A DNA stretch of 64,000 nucleotides from Frigoriflavimonas asaccharolytica (GCF_013294015.1 NZ_JABSNO010000008.1:62001-126000), one strand, 5' to 3'. Positions 39,199 through 48,100 are shown, numbered from the stretch's first letter. The notes: generated by a model not told the origin, from the sequence alone. Made by a program: numbers and translations.

Positions 39199-39290
39199 GG
39201 GCAGCTTAATCTGCCTTCCGTTCCCAATCTTTTTTGCATCTCGTTCCCTCGTCACAAAAAAGGATTTCCACTCAAGTCGGGCTGCGATTA
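39199..39290. repeat. Intergenic repeat-like element upstream of the toxin-antitoxin pair
   Basis: A GC-richer block beginning GGGCAGCTTAATCTGCC and ending CAAGTCGGGCTGCGA. It resembles, from memory, a recurring intergenic sequence of Chryseobacterium and Flavobacterium genomes. Its last 15 nt recur with one mismatch at 40082-40096, beyond the toxin-antitoxin genes. Confidence 0.5.
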
Positions 39291-39397
39291 TATTGTGGTA
39301 AATCAGAGACTTGTAGAAAATACATTATTATTTTTATAACGAAATTATCAAGAATAAAAAATTTGCCGAATGGTAACTTTTAAATTACCTTTGTGTA

Positions 39398-39751
39398 TTG
39401 AAGGTTAGGAAAGTTATCGCTTTTAAACATTATTTTGAAGATTTTATTTTGATCCAAAATACTAAGGTTCAAAACAAGATCTATAAAATTATAGAAGCAA
39501 TAGAAACTTTGGAAAGAGTACCTTCAAATTATTTAAAACATATTGTAGGAACAGATGGACTTTACGAAGCAAGAATACAACTTGGCTCAAATATCTGGAG
39601 GGTATTTTGTTTTTTTGATGGCGAAAAATTGGTCGTCTTAATGAATGCGTTTCAAAAGAAAACACAAAAAACGCCGAAAAACGAAATTGCAAAAGCTTTA
39701 AAAATTATGGCTGAATATTACAATGAAAAATTAAAAGAAAATGGAAACTAA
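39398..39751 (+). CDS. RelE/HigB-like toxin (Gp49 type)
   Basis: A 117-residue protein of the RelE/ParE superfamily, probably an mRNA-cleaving toxin. The central LYEARIQLGSNIWRVFCFFDGEKLVVLMNAFQKK block has the beta-sheet core with Arg and Lys residues expected at the active site. The start is TTG at 39398. The last 11 nt overlap the antitoxin gene, giving toxin-first order as in higBA systems. The pair is flanked by short direct repeats, which suggests gain as a module. Confidence 0.8.
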   Translation: MKVRKVIAFKHYFEDFILIQNTKVQNKIYKIIEAIETLERVPSNYLKHIVGTDGLYEARIQLGSNIWRVFCFFDGEKLVVLMNAFQKKTQKTPKNEIAKALKIMAEYYNEKLKENGN

Positions 39752-40031
39752 AAGCTGGAATAAGATAAAAGATGAAATCTATGGTGAAACTGGCACTGAA
39801 AGACGTGACGAGTTAGACCGAGATTTTTCATCATTTAAAATAGGTTTACTATTAAAAAAAGCACGAGAAGAAAAACAACTCACTCAAACCGAATTAGGAA
39901 ATTTAGTGGATAAAAAGAGAGAATACATCTCGAAAATAGAAAATAATGGTGGTAATCTAACGCTCAAAACCTTGTACGACATTGTAGAAAAAGGACTTGG
40001 CGGAAAAGTAAAAATCTCGATAGAAATTTAA
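39741..40031 (+). CDS. HigA-like antitoxin, XRE helix-turn-helix
   Basis: A 96-residue DNA-binding protein. The XRE helix-turn-helix is at residues ~34-85 (IGLLLKKAREEKQLTQTELGNLVDKKREYISKIEN). It neutralises the upstream toxin and probably represses the operon. The ATG lies inside the toxin gene (11-nt overlap), so translation is coupled. The N-terminal 30 residues are acidic and may contact the toxin. Confidence 0.85.
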   Translation: METKSWNKIKDEIYGETGTERRDELDRDFSSFKIGLLLKKAREEKQLTQTELGNLVDKKREYISKIENNGGNLTLKTLYDIVEKGLGGKVKISIEI

Positions 40032-40081
40032 AAATTTAAATTAAAAAATTCGCTTTTTAATTTTATGTTGAATATATAAAG

Positions 40082-40096
40082 CAAGTCGGACTGCGA
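40082..40096. repeat. 15-bp direct repeat, right copy
   Basis: CAAGTCGGACTGCGA matches CAAGTCGGGCTGCGA at 39273-39287 at 14 of 15 positions. The two copies bracket the toxin-antitoxin genes. Confidence 0.6.
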
Positions 40097-40217
40097 ATAA
40101 AGGATTGTAATAAGTAAATCTACCCGCGCAAAATTTACCGACTTTGCTAATTAATAAAAAGAAGTTCATTTATGCAGACAAATATATTTACAAAATTTTT
40201 ATTAGTAATTAAGAAGA

Positions 40218-40635
40218 ATGAGTTTTGAAAAAACATCAATAAAAAATAGAAACTCAAAGTTAAAAAAAATACCTCAACAGGGAATAGATGATTCTTTAAA
40301 GAAATCATTGAGAATATTCTTTGTAATTATGGGGCTTCTTTGTTATAATTTTTTTCTATCTTAAAAGAACAAATGATGAAGCGGTAAAAACTGAATTATT
40401 ATCAGAAGAAAGATATACTAAAGTCATTGAAGTTTATAATAACCGAAACGAACATAATTTTTTATATGTAACGTTTTTAAATGGCGATAATGAATTATGT
40501 GAATATTCGTATAAAGTAGGTGATTCTGTATCTAAAAAAGCAGGAGATTCAATAGAATATATTTTTAGAAGAAATGAAATTTTAAAACATAATTTTTTTG
40601 AAACGGCAAGAAAAAATAAATCATTAATAAAGTAA
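40218..40635 (+). pseudogene. Small membrane protein gene with a frameshift
   Basis: The first frame encodes MSFEKTSIKNRN ... a basic segment and one hydrophobic helix (IFFVIMGLLCYNFF), then stops at 40360-40362 just after a T7C tract at 40349-40356. The next frame continues without a gap as YLKRTNDEAVKTELL ... up to IKN-rich residues and a TAA at 40633-40635, giving a plausible single-pass protein with a C-terminal soluble domain of ~95 residues (YVTFLNGDNELCEYSYKVGD). Removal of one base at the T tract would restore one ORF of about 138 codons. Family unknown. Confidence 0.6.
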
Positions 40636-40682
40636 TTCCACCATACAAAGTCTACGACCTTTGCGCCACATAAATAAAACCC

Positions 40683-40829
40683 CTAATCCAAAGAATTAAT
40701 CAACACATAATACCGATACGCCAAAATTGCCTTTTGAAATTTATTCATTTTCAAAGGATCTTTTCCGCTAAGCTTTGGCAAAACCTTCTTATTGATTTCA
40801 TTTAGTGTAAAAAAGAACTTCTTTTTCAT
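40683..40829 (-). CDS. Small conserved protein (48 aa)
   Basis: A 48-residue basic protein, MKKKFFFTLNEINKKVL ... KDPLKMNKFQKAILAYRYYVLINSLD. The ATG at 40829 is chosen; an upstream ATG in frame (40880) lies inside a leader that is repeated before another gene, so it is probably not used. No domain is recognised. The upstream ~93 nt (40827-40919) are homologous to the region upstream of the M23 peptidase gene in the conjugative element. Confidence 0.55.
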   Translation of the reverse strand: MKKKFFFTLNEINKKVLPKLSGKDPLKMNKFQKAILAYRYYVLINSLD

Positions 40830-40919
40830 TTGTAGATTTTTATTATTTTTTATGGTCAAATGGTATCGCCTAATCTTCATCGGTGCTTGTCTGAAAATCC
40901 TGCTATTGGCGATTTCATA
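40827..40919 (-). promoter_or_regulatory. Duplicated leader, copy A
   Basis: Read on the minus strand it starts TATGAAATCGCCAATAGC and runs through GAAGATTAGGCGATACCATTTGACC to the ATG of the 48-aa gene. It aligns along its length with 55504-55595. The blocks TGGTATCGCCT, TCTTCAT and GCGATTTCATA (plus-strand notation) are the best conserved. ATCGCC and GGCGAT inside it form an inverted repeat. Function unknown. Confidence 0.65.
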
Positions 40920-40973
40920 TAATTATATTGTAGGTATTTTCAAAATTACGAAATTTAGAGTAAATTTAGTATT

Positions 40974-41150
40974 ATGAACGAACTCTTCAAACTAAAAGTC
41001 TGGGGAATCACCAAACGTATCCAAAAAGAAAGTATTTCCGCATAAAGCGCGATTGCAAAAGCCCTTGATTTCTACAAATCATTCTAGAAATATAAGAGAA
41101 GCAATGGCAACTTGCACAAAAGATATTCCTACAAATCGTGGGATTATGCT
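40974..41150 (+). pseudogene. Left part of a degenerate gene interrupted by an IS3-family element
   Basis: Fifty-nine codons in one frame starting MNELFKLKVWGITKRIQKESISA, with two in-frame stops (near 41044 and 41089), up to the IS left end. Removing the element with one GCT copy lets the same frame continue, after one more TAG, as ISTSGTLPSPEIHAKFERE. The family is unknown to me. Confidence 0.6.
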
Positions 41151-41212
41151 ATACCCCAAAATTAGGACAGAGATTTAAGATATAAAATTAGTAATTTTAA
41201 ATTTTAAATATT

Positions 41213-41494
41213 ATGTCAAGAATTAGAAGGAATTTTAGCAAAGAATTCAAGAAAAAAGTAGTTTTAGAAGCTTTGAAAGAGCGAAGCACTTTAGAGGTTT
41301 TAGCCAAGAAGTATGAATTGCAACCAACTCAAATTAGTCTTTGGAAAGCACAAGCGTTGAGTAATTTTGAGAACGTTTTTTCAGGTGAAAACAATGATGC
41401 AGAAAAGAAAAAAGAAGCAGATTTGCAAGTGCTCTATGCGCAGATTGGAGAGCAAAAAATGGCAATTGATTTCTTAAAAAAAAAGTTGCTATGA
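41213..41494 (+). CDS. IS3-family transposase OrfA
   Basis: A 93-residue DNA-binding subunit: the helix-turn-helix at ~10-50 (NFSKEFKKKVVLEALKERSTLEVLAKKYELQPTQI in short blocks) and a C-terminal leucine-zipper-like helix (LQVLYAQIGEQKMAIDFLKKKLL). Near the end lies A9G (41476-41485), a slippery run; a -1 shift there would join OrfA to OrfB and give the OrfAB transposase. Its stop TGA overlaps the OrfB start ATG. Confidence 0.9.
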   Translation: MSRIRRNFSKEFKKKVVLEALKERSTLEVLAKKYELQPTQISLWKAQALSNFENVFSGENNDAEKKKEADLQVLYAQIGEQKMAIDFLKKKLL

Positions 41495-42333
41495 AGCCTT
41501 TAAATGAACGAAGGAATTTGGTTGAAAAGTGCAAAGATTTAAGCCAAGAAAAGCAATGTGATTTACTGAGTATCCACCGTAGTGGTCTGTATTACAAACC
41601 TTTGGAAGGGGGTGAAGAAAACTTGAAAATAATGAGATTGTTGGATGAACAGTATTTTTTAACCCCATTTTATGGCGCATTAAAATTAATGGCTTTGTTA
41701 AAAGAAAATGGGTTTTCAATCAATATAAAACGGGTTCGAAGATTGATGAAAGTGGTTAACTGGAGGACTATTTACCGTGAACCTAAAACGAGCATTTCCA
41801 ATCAGTTGCACAAAAAATATCCGTATTTATTAAGACATTTAAAAATCTCTGAAAAAAACCAAGTATGGGCGACAGATATTACGTATATCCCTATGCAAAA
41901 GGGGTTCATGTATTTAATTGCGATTGTAGATTTACATACAAGATACGTTTTAAATTGGTCTTTATCGAACTCAATGACCGCAGATTGGTGTGCTGAAGTT
42001 TTGGAAGAAGCGATAAAAAAACATGGAAAACCAATAATTTTTAATATCGATCAAGGCAGTCAGTTCACGAGTGATGTTTTTATTAATGTATTGAAATACA
42101 ATGAAATATCAATTTCAATGGATGGCAAAGGAAGAGCTTTGGATAATATTTTTGTAGAAAGATTGTGGCGATCGGTAAAATATGAAGATATTTATTTGAA
42201 AGCTTATGAAAATGGTTTAGATTTGTATGAGGGTCTAAAAAAATATTTTGAGTTTTATAATAATGAAAGATTCCATCAATCTTTGCATTATAAAACGCCA
42301 GCAGAAATATATCATCAAAGAGCCGTGGCATAA
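41491..42333 (+). CDS. IS3-family transposase OrfB (DDE integrase core)
   Basis: A 280-residue catalytic subunit. The DDE triad is intact: Asp in VWATDITYI, Asp in FNIDQGSQFTS and Glu in NIFVERLWRS, with exactly 35 residues between the last two (DD35E). The N-terminal HTH_21 region and the C-terminal YNNERFHQSLHYKTPAEIY are typical. It starts by ATGA overlap with OrfA, or is made as an OrfAB fusion by frameshifting at the A9G run. Confidence 0.95.
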   Translation: MKPLNERRNLVEKCKDLSQEKQCDLLSIHRSGLYYKPLEGGEENLKIMRLLDEQYFLTPFYGALKLMALLKENGFSINIKRVRRLMKVVNWRTIYREPKTSISNQLHKKYPYLLRHLKISEKNQVWATDITYIPMQKGFMYLIAIVDLHTRYVLNWSLSNSMTADWCAEVLEEAIKKHGKPIIFNIDQGSQFTSDVFINVLKYNEISISMDGKGRALDNIFVERLWRSVKYEDIYLKAYENGLDLYEGLKKYFEFYNNERFHQSLHYKTPAEIYHQRAVA

Positions 42334-42449
42334 AAAATGGATAACTTTTTTTGGCTTTTAAAGGCCAAAAAAGTTACCCACATTTTAGCCCAACACCGCA
42401 AAAATCATATCTTAAATTATGCGGATTTTTGTCCTATCTTTTGGGAGTA

Positions 42450-42551
42450 GCTTAGATTTCTACTTCGGGAACGCTTCCTTCACCAGAAATTCATGCAAAA
42501 TTTGAAAGAGAAGTAATTGAAATAATGAATTTAATAATTAAAAATTTCTAA
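42450..42551 (+). pseudogene. Right part of the degenerate gene interrupted by the IS
   Basis: Continues the frame of 40974-41150 across the element: after GCT-TAG comes ISTSGTLPSPEIHAKFEREVI and a TAA at 42549-42551. Three in-frame stops over the joined gene show that it was decaying independently of the insertion. Confidence 0.6.
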
Positions 42552-42554
42552 AAA

Positions 42555-43343
42555 TTATTTTCTAATATTTTTATTGATCTTTAATATCTTCTGAATTCTA
42601 CTGCTATCATTGTTTTTCTTAAAATTAAACTTCTTCCCAAAAAGCATATTCACATAACCAATCAAGATAAAAAATATCGTGATAACGAAGAAAATGCACA
42701 TTCCCAGCGCAAAAATTGAAATATCATCCTTTATACCAGAGAAATAATCCAGAATAACCTTTGAAAGTATAAGCAGAAGCGACAGCATTCCCAGTGGAAA
42801 CACCACATATATTACAAAACCAAACGCGAGTACACCAACAAATGAAATATCCTTATCGAATACATACAACACAATTGCAACAATTCCGATGGCAGCTACA
42901 AAAAAGAAAAATAAAACAATACTTCCCATTAATTTCATTTCGCCAAAATTCATAACGCGCACATATTCAGAACCTTCTTTATAAGTAACATCTATTTTTT
43001 TTCCGATTTCAATAGGATGACTTGTTCCATATCCAGTTGATTTTTTCAGCAATTGATTGTGCTCATTTTTAAATTCTACCACGGCAATTGGAACAGATTC
43101 AGAATCAGAATCGCCACCCGTTTAGTCATATTCAACCACCGTCGCATCATATTTTTTCTCAAAAAAATAGTCGTAAGTGTAATTGGAAATCATTTTACCG
43201 AGAGAAAAAAACATTCCCGCTATCAGTAAAACACTCAAAGCTGGTAGCATGAAATCTCCTATCGCAAATAATTTTCCTTTCCTTTTATTTTTAAAATAAA
43301 GCAAAACCAATATGGCGAGGGTAAAAATTAAAGCATACATCAA
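42555..43343 (-). pseudogene. DUF3592-like membrane protein gene with an internal stop codon
   Basis: The first part (from ATG at 43343) reads MMYALIFTLAILVLLYF ... KKYDATVVEYD and stops at TAA 43122-43124. The same frame continues after the stop as TGGDSDSESVPIAVVEFKNEHNQLL ... GTSHPIEIGKKIDVTYKEG, then two pairs of membrane helices and a basic tail. VVEYD/VVEFKN ... GKKIDVTY is the strand pattern of DUF3592 domains, so one nonsense change has split a ~262-residue protein. A GTG at 43080-43082 could restart the downstream part. Confidence 0.75.
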
Positions 43344-43446
43344 TCCTAGTTTTTTAAGTATTCACATTTTTGCAGGCAAATAGAAGCGCGGCAAACAAAG
43401 ATAAAAATTTTAATAGCAGAAGGAATTGCGAAAATATTCTACTAAA

Positions 43447-43839
43447 TTATTCTCTAAACTTCCGATTGGCTTTCTTTTCAGAAATTATCTTTTTAGATTT
43501 CAAGCGTTTTTCAACTTTGCCACGAGAAGGTTTTGTTTTTAATCTCAATTTTGGGATAATGAGCGCTTCATCTACCAAATCCAATATTTTTTCGGTAGCC
43601 AATTTTCTATTTCTCAATTGCGTACGAAATTCAGAAGCATTTACTTGCAAAATATTTTCAGAATTAATTCTATTTTTAAGTTTCGTCGCAATCTTACGTT
43701 TTTGAAAATCCGAAAACAATTCACTTTCCAAATAATTCCACATTACGGTAACCGCGGTTTCAACTTTGTTCACATTCTGACCTCCTGCTCCACTACTGCG
43801 AGAAGTTTTAAAAATAAGTTCTGAAGTGAAATCTTTCAT
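43447..43839 (-). CDS. arfB: Ribosome-rescue peptidyl-tRNA hydrolase ArfB (YaeJ)
   Basis: A 130-residue release-factor-like protein that frees ribosomes stalled on mRNAs without stop codons. The catalytic GGQ is in RSSGAGGQNVNKVETAV near residue 20, and the C-terminal basic tail (KTKPSRGKVEKRLKSKKIISEKKANRKFRE) is the mRNA-channel-sensing extension that marks ArfB and separates it from RF1/RF2. Length matches the family. It is downstream of the ligase gene's opposite end; both read on the minus strand. Confidence 0.93.
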   Translation of the reverse strand: MKDFTSELIFKTSRSSGAGGQNVNKVETAVTVMWNYLESELFSDFQKRKIATKLKNRINSENILQVNASEFRTQLRNRKLATEKILDLVDEALIIPKLRLKTKPSRGKVEKRLKSKKIISEKKANRKFRE

Positions 43840-43867
43840 ATCAATTATGAATTTGGAAAAGTATTTT

Positions 43868-44899
43868 TTACTTTAAATTTTTAAATACAACATCTTTCCT
43901 CAAAATCTTTCCATTTTCGGATCTAGGAAATTGTTTCAAAAATACAATTTCTTTCGGACGATGAAACTTTTGTTCAAATGGAATATTATTTACATTATTT
44001 TTCATCTGTGAATCTTCTTCTCCCTCAATGAAAAGCACCAACTTTTGCCCCAAAATTTCATCTTCAATTCCGGCATATATCAATTCCTTTTCGATTCCAT
44101 TTTTCTTCAAAAAATTCTCCAAAATCTCTGGAAAAATTTTCACGCCACCAGAATTAATCACAAAATCTGCCCTTCCCAAAAACTCAAAACGCTTTTTATC
44201 AACAATATGTACAATATCACTGGTCTGCAAAATTTCGGAATTCAATTTTGGAGCATCAATTTTAAGACAAGAATTTTCATTTTGAGAAATTTTGATACCA
44301 TCCAACACCGTGAAATATTTATCTTCAACGGGATATATTTGTTTTAAAGCAATGTGAGAAAGTGTTTCCGACATTCCATACGTTTCAAAAATTTTAGAAT
44401 CCGCATTTTCGATTTTTAAAATACTATTAATTTTCTGTTTTAAATTTTCAGAAACTTGAGCTCCACCGATGATTAAATTTTTCATTAAGGAAAGACTATC
44501 CAAAGAATGCTCTACTTGTAAGGGCGTCATTGCGCAAAAATCTACATTATGCTCAATATTTTGTAGCGGCCTAGAAGATGGCGTAGAGATTATCAATTTC
44601 ATTTTGCTTTCTATAGCTCTTACAACCATCATTTTTCCAGATATATATTTAATCGGTAGGCAAAGCAACGCGGTACAATCTTGATCTAGAAGTAAAAAAT
44701 CGCAGGTCATTTTTGCAGAATTTCTCATTTTCTGTTTTTCAATTTCGAATCGTTTTGGAGCGCCCGTAGAACCAGAAGATTGTATTTCTACAGTATTAGA
44801 CGCAGAAAACCAATCTTTGAGAAAAAAAATTACATCACTTTCAAAATCGGTTTTGGGGTATAAAGTATTGATATTAAAATTGTTAAAGTCGATAGTCAT
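43868..44899 (-). CDS. menE: AMP-forming acyl-CoA ligase, MenE-like (o-succinylbenzoate-CoA ligase)
   Basis: A 343-residue adenylate-forming enzyme shorter than general acyl-CoA ligases, as MenE of this phylum is. The P-loop-like SSGSTGAPKRFEI is near residue 41, MTPLQ and IIGGAQVS follow, the ATP/acyl motif is FETYGMSETLSHIA near 177, FEFLGRADFVINSGGVKI near 252 and the C-terminal catalytic Lys motif RSENGKILRKD near 335. It would activate o-succinylbenzoate for menaquinone synthesis. No other men genes are in the window, so the exact substrate is inferred. Confidence 0.8.
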   Translation of the reverse strand: MTIDFNNFNINTLYPKTDFESDVIFFLKDWFSASNTVEIQSSGSTGAPKRFEIEKQKMRNSAKMTCDFLLLDQDCTALLCLPIKYISGKMMVVRAIESKMKLIISTPSSRPLQNIEHNVDFCAMTPLQVEHSLDSLSLMKNLIIGGAQVSENLKQKINSILKIENADSKIFETYGMSETLSHIALKQIYPVEDKYFTVLDGIKISQNENSCLKIDAPKLNSEILQTSDIVHIVDKKRFEFLGRADFVINSGGVKIFPEILENFLKKNGIEKELIYAGIEDEILGQKLVLFIEGEEDSQMKNNVNNIPFEQKFHRPKEIVFLKQFPRSENGKILRKDVVFKNLK

Positions 44900-44949
44900 A
44901 GAATGTTAAAATAAATTTGATACAATTTATAAATAATTCTTCAAAAATG

Positions 44950-44980
44950 TTTGCAAATTGTGAAATTTTTTTTAAATTTG
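44950..44980 (+). promoter_or_regulatory. Promoter of tRNA-Gln
   Basis: TTTG (44950-44953), 19 nt, then TAAATTTG (44973-44980). The tRNA begins 17 nt downstream. Confidence 0.78.
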
Positions 44981-44996
44981 CACCACCAAATGAGAG

Positions 44997-45068
44997 AGAC
45001 CCATGGTGTAATTGGTAACACACCGGTTTTTGGTACCGACATTCGGGGTTCGAGTCCCTGTGGGTCTA
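44997..45068 (+). tRNA. tRNA-Gln (anticodon TTG), integration site of the conjugative element
   Basis: A 72-nt tRNA with acceptor AGACCCA/TGGGTCT, D arm GTGT-AATTGGTA-ACAC, anticodon loop TTTTGGT (TTG) and T arm CGGGG-TTCGAGT-CCCTG. The first anticodon-stem pair is C-A. The conjugative genes begin 115 nt beyond its 3' end, which makes the tRNA 3' end the likely att site. Confidence 0.93.
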
Positions 45069-45183
45069 CAAACAACTACTGTAAATCAGTAACTTAACAT
45101 TATCGGGGACTAAATCGGGGACTAAACGCTCCGATTTTTTTCTTTTAGGAGTAGATTATTCTATAATTCATCACGTTCATAAA
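45069..45183. other. Left end (att-side) of the conjugative element
   Basis: Holds two adjacent copies of TCGGGGACTAAA (45103-45114 and 45115-45126) and, overlapping the second, a short terminator-like hairpin AATCGG/CCGATT with a T run (45113-45150) that would end the tRNA-Gln transcript. No integrase gene is here; it would be at the other, unseen end. Confidence 0.55.
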
Positions 45184-48100
45184 TTATCTTCTACTTGACA
45201 TTCTTGATTGTTCCATATTTGTTTCGGGTAAATAAAATTGAGATTGGTCTTTTTCTTTTTTAACTTCGATTATTTTATTTTCAGAATGTGGAAAATTAAA
45301 AAGATGGATATTTTCTTCAAATCTTTCTTTCACATAATTTTTATGTTCACTTTGTTTTAGCTGTTGCCGTTTTTCTTCCTTAAATTGAAGAATTAAATTA
45401 TCTCTAGTAGTTGGAAGTTCTTCTAATTTCTGGTTCAATTCTAAAATTCGTTCTTCAGTTGCTTTGGTTTGCTTTTCAATTTCCGCAACATTCACTCCTT
45501 TTTCTGCCAAATTTTCCATCGTTTTTTGAACTTCTACTTTGGCTAAATCTATTGTTTTTTGATAAAATGGAACTTGGTTTTTCCAATAGTCCGAATTTCC
45601 ATCTTCGGAATCTTTTGCATAACCCAAAATTCGGTTATAAGAAAGTTCTGCTTTCGAAACTTCTTCTTTTACTTTCAGAAAAACTTCATGCTTTCTCAAC
45701 ACAAAAGCACTATCAGCAAGAAATTTATTCTTTTCGCTTTCCAAACGATTTTTGATCAATTCAATTTCAATAGTTGCTCTCGTTTCAGGGTTTGTGATTA
45801 TTGAAGTTTTTAATTCTTGGGTACTTATGTCTGAAATATCTAAAACATCGACTCCTTTTTTCATGGCTTCCAAATACCTAGATTGTTTTGCCTGTAATTT
45901 TTGCAGCATAAATACATCAATGCTGTCATTGGTCAACATAAAATTAATACGGACATTTTCATTCCTGTTTCCTTGTCTCCAAGCTCGTCCTTCTACTTGT
46001 CGCAATGACGTGAAATTATACGGCAAAGAAAGCATGTAAATATCTGTCGTGTTTTCTTGCAAGTTCATTCCTTCTTGAATGGCTTCACTACCAATCACGA
46101 TTTTAATTTTCCCTTCATTGAAAGCATTTTGAATAGATATCCTTTTTTTCTTACTCGTTGCTCCACTGATAATTCCGATTTCTTCCGGAAGATATCCAAC
46201 TTCAGTAATCAAATATTCTTTCAATTTTGGAAACTGTGCAACTGCTAATTCAGAGTAAATAATTTGACCAGAATCTGGAATATCTTTTTTATTTTGACGA
46301 ATCAAATTCATCGTTTGATTAAGTTTCGGAGAATTTTCTATAAATTCTTTTAATGTTGGTTCGTTATCATGATAATAGATCGATAAATACGGAGAAATCG
46401 CAATCAATCGAGCGTTCAGAATATGGGTTAGAATCGCTCCTTTTTCGGTTTCATCAAAATTGTCATTAAGCAAATCGTATTGTTCTTTCGTCAAATCATT
46501 TTGTTCAATTTTGTATTCTTTATTGATTTTATAGGGACGAACTAATTCTAAATTATCCTCTTCACCTTTAATATCAATAAACTCCGAAAGAAGCTGTTGA
46601 AACAAAGAATTATTTTTAAACCGTCGAACATTGGCTTTGAATTTCACGTCGCCTTTTGCGTCAATTTCCATGTCATTATCGGCTTCCATAAAGGTTTCAA
46701 AGAAATTATTGACATTAAAATATCCCGATTCTTCCAAACGATTATTGGCAATTAAAGATAAAATCGAGTAATATTCTAAAGGTTTATTCGTGAAAGGTGT
46801 TGCTGATAGTAACGTTACATTTCTGCCATTTTGCTGGTCTTGAATGTATTGACAAGCCATCCAAGTATTTATTCCAATATTGGAAGTTTGTTGATTTTGA
46901 CTCCTAAAATCTGAAGAAAATCTTCGGTCTTCAATTTTCACTTTTCCTACAATGTGATTGGCGTTATGAACTTCATCAAAAGTCAAGTGATCAAAACCAA
47001 AATCTTCCCAATCATAGATTTTACCACGCTTCATTTTGCCTTCAATTTCTTTTTCTTTCTGCAATTCTATTTGAACATCTCTTTCAGTATTGGTTAAACT
47101 TTTTAGTTCATTGGTTGAAATATAGTTGAATTTTGAAGATAAATTTTCGGTAATTTCATTTGAAAATCCAATATTATTGAATCCTTCATAAGTTACGATG
47201 GTAATTTCTCCATCTCTATTATCGAATTTTGACAAATCGTAATCTTTACCCAAATTCCCTAAAACATTCACTTTTGCATTCGGAATAGTTTCAAATAGGG
47301 TTTCTACCCATTGTTTCAAAATACTTTCGTTGGGAACAACAATTAGTGGCTTTTTTGCATTTCCTCTTTCCATCGCTTCGTGCATTGAGAGGATTCCAGA
47401 AAGTGTTTTTCCAAAACCAACTTCATGCGCCAAAAGTCCAACTCCTTTTGTGGTTTGTCTGCCAATTCCCGCTTTCTGCACTTCAGTTAAGCGCAATTCT
47501 TGTCCTTTGAAATTTTGATGAATTTTAGAAAATAACGGAAATTTTGAATAATCCGGAACATGAATATTATTGTAATTCCTGTTAAAATCATTCACAAATC
47601 GAATTCGCAACTCATCTGACAATTCTTCCCGAATAAATTTTTGAAACAAATCATTTGCAGCCGCTTTTCTCCTTTCTCGAATCAATGCATTTCTTTCCTT
47701 ATCACTTCCTGTAACGGTTTCGTTATCTACAAAACTTTTGACCTCCCAAGAAGATGAACCTGCAAAAGCTTCACTTGGCAATTTGGCAACAAAATCCTTG
47801 AATTTCGCCGCCAAATTATAATCGACGATAATGGTTTCCGTTTGTCGTGTATTGTAATTGTAATCTTCTTTTTCTATTTTTCCTAAACCAAATTGATGAA
47901 TAAATTCGTGATTGTGACTAACTGAAATTTCGATTAAAGATTTTTGCTTTGGTAAAACATTCTCTAGTAAAGATTTTTGTTTTTGAAATTGCTTTTCAGA
48001 ACTTTCAATCGATTTTGAATCCTTGAAATCCACTTCTAATTGCTCTAGTTTTTTATAAATATTTCCTTCAGCATAATAAAAATCGTGTACCCAATTTCCA

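Larger units (their letters stand above)
41151..42449 (+). mobile_element. IS3-family insertion sequence, complete
   Basis: About 1.3 kb with two overlapping transposase frames. Imperfect terminal inverted repeats are visible: left end TACCCCAAAATTAGGACAG (41152-41170), right end (reversed) TACTCCCAAAAGATAGGACA (from 42449 leftwards). GCT directly abuts both ends (41148-41150 and 42450-42452), a plausible 3-bp target duplication typical of the family. The element splits an already degenerate gene. Both transposase frames look intact, so it may still be active. Confidence 0.85.

Noticed and set aside
41489-41719. Minus-strand frame across the OrfA/OrfB junction of the IS element
   Set aside because: No domain or start context; the plus-strand transposase is complete with its DD35E residues.
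44949-45000. Possible start of a small gene at the promoter of tRNA-Gln
   Set aside because: The -33/-7 elements and 17-nt spacing to the tRNA explain the sequence; no ORF is present.
45103-45126. Possible CRISPR-like repeat from TCGGGGACTAAA copies
   Set aside because: Only two copies, directly adjacent without spacer, and no cas genes nearby; kept as a simple tandem repeat.
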